DNA of 6,542 bases from Propionibacteriaceae bacterium (GTDB lineage Bacteria > Actinomycetota > Actinomycetes > Propionibacteriales > Propionibacteriaceae), in NCBI GenBank assembly GCA_003153855.1, contig PMBM01000053.1, positions 1,269 through 7,810 on the forward strand, written 5' to 3'. Under the pieces are notes generated by a model. The model made no database searches. It worked only from the letters and a program-made list of their open reading frames with translations, and was not told the DNA's origin. The position numbers and the translations under genes are program-made. Shown one piece after another: positions 5,484 to 6,542 of the stretch (position 1 is its first letter; the number at the start of each line of letters is the position of its first letter).

Positions 5484-5918
5484 ATGAACACCGACCTCTT
5501 TGTCTGCATCGACCATGTCGGCCTCGCGGTACCGAACCTCGACGAGGCCATCAAGTTCCACACCGAGGTGATGGGCTGGCGCGTTCTCCACCGCGAGACC
5601 AACGAGGAGCAGGGTGTCGAAGAGGCCATGCTCGGAACCGGCGAGCAGGGCGCAGAGAACGCGCAGATCCAGCTCCTCGCTCCGCTGAACGAGAACTCCA
5701 CGATCGCCAAGTTCATCGCCAAGAACGGCCAAGGCATCCAGCAGCTCGCCTACCGCGTCAAGGACATCGACGCCGTCTCCGAGGCGCTCAAGGCCGGTGG
5801 CGTACGCCTGCTCTACCCGGAGCCCAAGATCGGTACGGGCGGTTCGCGGATCCAGTTCGCCCACCCCAAGGACACCGGCGGCATCCTGCTCGAGATCGTC
5901 GAGCCCGCCGCTCACTGA
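5484..5918 (+). CDS. mce: Methylmalonyl-CoA epimerase
   Basis: This 144-residue cytoplasmic enzyme of the vicinal-oxygen-chelate (glyoxalase) family interconverts (2R)- and (2S)-methylmalonyl-CoA, between propionyl-CoA carboxylase and the B12-dependent mutase. Compared from memory with the Propionibacterium shermanii enzyme, the first metal ligand is His11 (in CIDHVGLAV), the second Gln63 (in QIQLLAPLN), the last Glu137 (in LLEIVEP), and the catalytic glutamate of the first half is Glu47 (in GVEEAML). The third ligand position, a His in GLHH, is Gln87 in GIQQLAYRV. The closing RLLYPEPKIGTGGSRIQF and HPKD stretches are typical of the family. ATG 5484 is used, with only a short G-rich site (CTGGGG) a few bases before it. 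The gene is divergent from the small-protein operon and is followed by the coiled-coil gene in the same direction. Confidence 0.93.
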   Translation: MNTDLFVCIDHVGLAVPNLDEAIKFHTEVMGWRVLHRETNEEQGVEEAMLGTGEQGAENAQIQLLAPLNENSTIAKFIAKNGQGIQQLAYRVKDIDAVSEALKAGGVRLLYPEPKIGTGGSRIQFAHPKDTGGILLEIVEPAAH

Positions 5919-5942
5919 TACTCAGCGTCCGATATGCCGGGC

Positions 5943-5971
5943 GGGAGAACCGCTACGAGGTAGCCTTCGTA
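5943..5971 (+). promoter_or_regulatory. Possible ECF-sigma-type promoter before the coiled-coil gene
   Basis: GGGAGAAC at 5943-5950 is followed, after 17 bases, by CGTA at 5968-5971. This resembles the GGAAC-N16/17-CGTC layout of many actinobacterial extracytoplasmic-function sigma promoters, but both boxes are imperfect. It would give a leader of about 28 bases containing the GAGGAG site. Such short patterns occur by chance, so support is low. Confidence 0.2.
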
Positions 5972-5992
5972 AAGACCCCACCCGTCCGGCAC

Positions 5993-5998
5993 GAGGAG
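5993..5998 (+). promoter_or_regulatory. Shine-Dalgarno site of the coiled-coil gene
   Basis: GAGGAG followed by eight bases and ATG at 6007. It fixes the start: the next in-frame ATG, at residue 12, has no such site. Confidence 0.75.
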
Positions 5999-6006
5999 CG
6001 GCCGTC

Positions 6007-6542
6007 ATGAACGACGACTACGAGGACCCCGGTCTCGGCATGTTCGATGATCGCGCGACTGTTGTCGGAGGCTTCCCGAACGCCGTGCTCGGCTACGACA
6101 AGAAGGAAGTCGACGATCATGTGCGCAAGCTCGAACGCCAGATCCTCGACCTGCGGCGCCAGTTCCGCGAGCAGACGACCGAGCACGAGCTGCTGAAGTC
6201 GCAGTCCACCGCCACCGACCTGAGTCGGTTGACCGGCCACGCCTCCGTACTGCTCAACGCCGCCGAGTCTCAGTCCGACGAGCTCAAGAGCACGGCGCAG
6301 ATCGAGGCCCTGGGCATCAGGGAGTCGGCACGCCGTGACGGCGAGGAGCTCCGTGCGGGCGGTCAGCAGGAGGCCGACGACCTCCGCGCGACAGCGATGG
6401 CCAATCTGCGCCGCCTGCGGGACAAGCAGTCCGAGGAGCTGAACGCCACGTTGGCCGCCGCCCGCCAGGAGGCCGAGCAGGTCGTGAGCTCCGCGACCCG
6501 CCACGTGGAAGCCATCCTCCGCCAGGCGAACCAGCAGGCGGC
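6007..6542 (+). CDS. DivIVA-like / Scy-FilP-like coiled-coil protein (C-terminus outside window)
   Basis: ATG 6007 is preceded by GAGGAG at 5993-5998 with an eight-base gap. The frame is open for 178 codons to the window edge. Residues 23-38 (FPNAVLGYDKKEVDDH) match the N-terminal signature of DivIVA-type proteins, where a Phe is followed by a Gly-Tyr-Asp and a Glu-Val-Asp. From about residue 38 onward the sequence is almost uninterrupted charged, Ala/Leu/Gln/Glu/Arg-rich helix, as in a long coiled coil, with no membrane segment. Such proteins assemble into cytoskeletal or polar scaffolds that guide growth and division in actinobacteria. In Streptomyces, from memory, the epimerase gene is followed by scy and filP, so this is probably the counterpart. 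The full length and any C-terminal features cannot be seen. It may be cotranscribed with the epimerase or use its own promoter in the 88-bp gap. Confidence 0.82.
   Translation, partial: MNDDYEDPGLGMFDDRATVVGGFPNAVLGYDKKEVDDHVRKLERQILDLRRQFREQTTEHELLKSQSTATDLSRLTGHASVLLNAAESQSDELKSTAQIEALGIRESARRDGEELRAGGQQEADDLRATAMANLRRLRDKQSEELNATLAAARQEAEQVVSSATRHVEAILRQANQQA

Noticed and set aside
5953..6504. Minus-strand frame of 183 codons opposite the coiled-coil gene
   Set aside because: It is the antisense image of a charged helical coding region; the plus frame has a ribosome site and a DivIVA-type N-terminus.
1..6542. A novel multi-gene system, mobile element, CRISPR array or tRNA
   Set aside because: No integrase, transposase, spaced direct repeats or cloverleaf was seen, and the genes are recognisable core families in ordinary order. 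The few hairpins are explained by convergent or divergent gene borders.

Overview
The window is GC-rich, with codons strongly biased to G or C in the third position, GTG as well as ATG starts, and gene families typical of Actinomycetota. The gene content fits a Nocardioides- or Aeromicrobium-like member of the Propionibacteriales, but that genus-level placement is inference. I read eight protein-coding genes, two of them cut by the window edges. There are no RNA genes, mobile elements or CRISPR arrays, and no gene-free stretch exceeds 300 bases.

Layout: (1) 1-932, minus strand: a membrane-anchored protein whose C-terminal part lies outside the window; its last visible residues resemble the start of an actinobacterial neutral zinc metallopeptidase domain. 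(2) 1052-1795, plus: a Nudix hydrolase with an N-terminal segment resembling the second half of a GNAT acetyltransferase. A 13-bp inverted repeat at 1830-1866 separates it from (3) 1895-2794, minus: a thioredoxin-like plus TPR protein of the YbbN/CnoX type without the CxxC pair. (4) 2876-4498, plus: phosphoglucomutase, divergent from gene 3 across 81 bp. A repeat-rich, terminator-like spacer at 4554-4621 lies between this gene and (5) 4649-5191, minus: a bacterial PH-domain membrane protein. (6) 5196-5351, minus: a 51-residue membrane protein directly upstream of gene 5 in the same operon. (7) 5484-5918, plus: methylmalonyl-CoA epimerase. (8) 6007-6542, plus: the N-terminal part of a DivIVA-like/Scy-FilP-like coiled-coil protein.

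The genes do not form one pathway. Phosphoglucomutase (glycogen, trehalose and envelope sugar nucleotides) and the epimerase (propionyl-CoA/methylmalonyl-CoA route) are central metabolism. The CnoX-like protein belongs to protein quality control. The PH-domain pair, the metallopeptidase-like protein and the coiled-coil protein are envelope or cell-architecture genes. From memory, the epimerase-to-coiled-coil order matches the Streptomyces mce-scy-filP neighbourhood.

I see no new defence, mobile or biosynthetic system. The points most worth a second look are the half-GNAT/Nudix fusion, the small membrane protein coupled to the PH-domain gene, a hairpin that would cover the phosphoglucomutase ribosome binding site, and a three-copy repeat able to form alternative hairpins after that gene.
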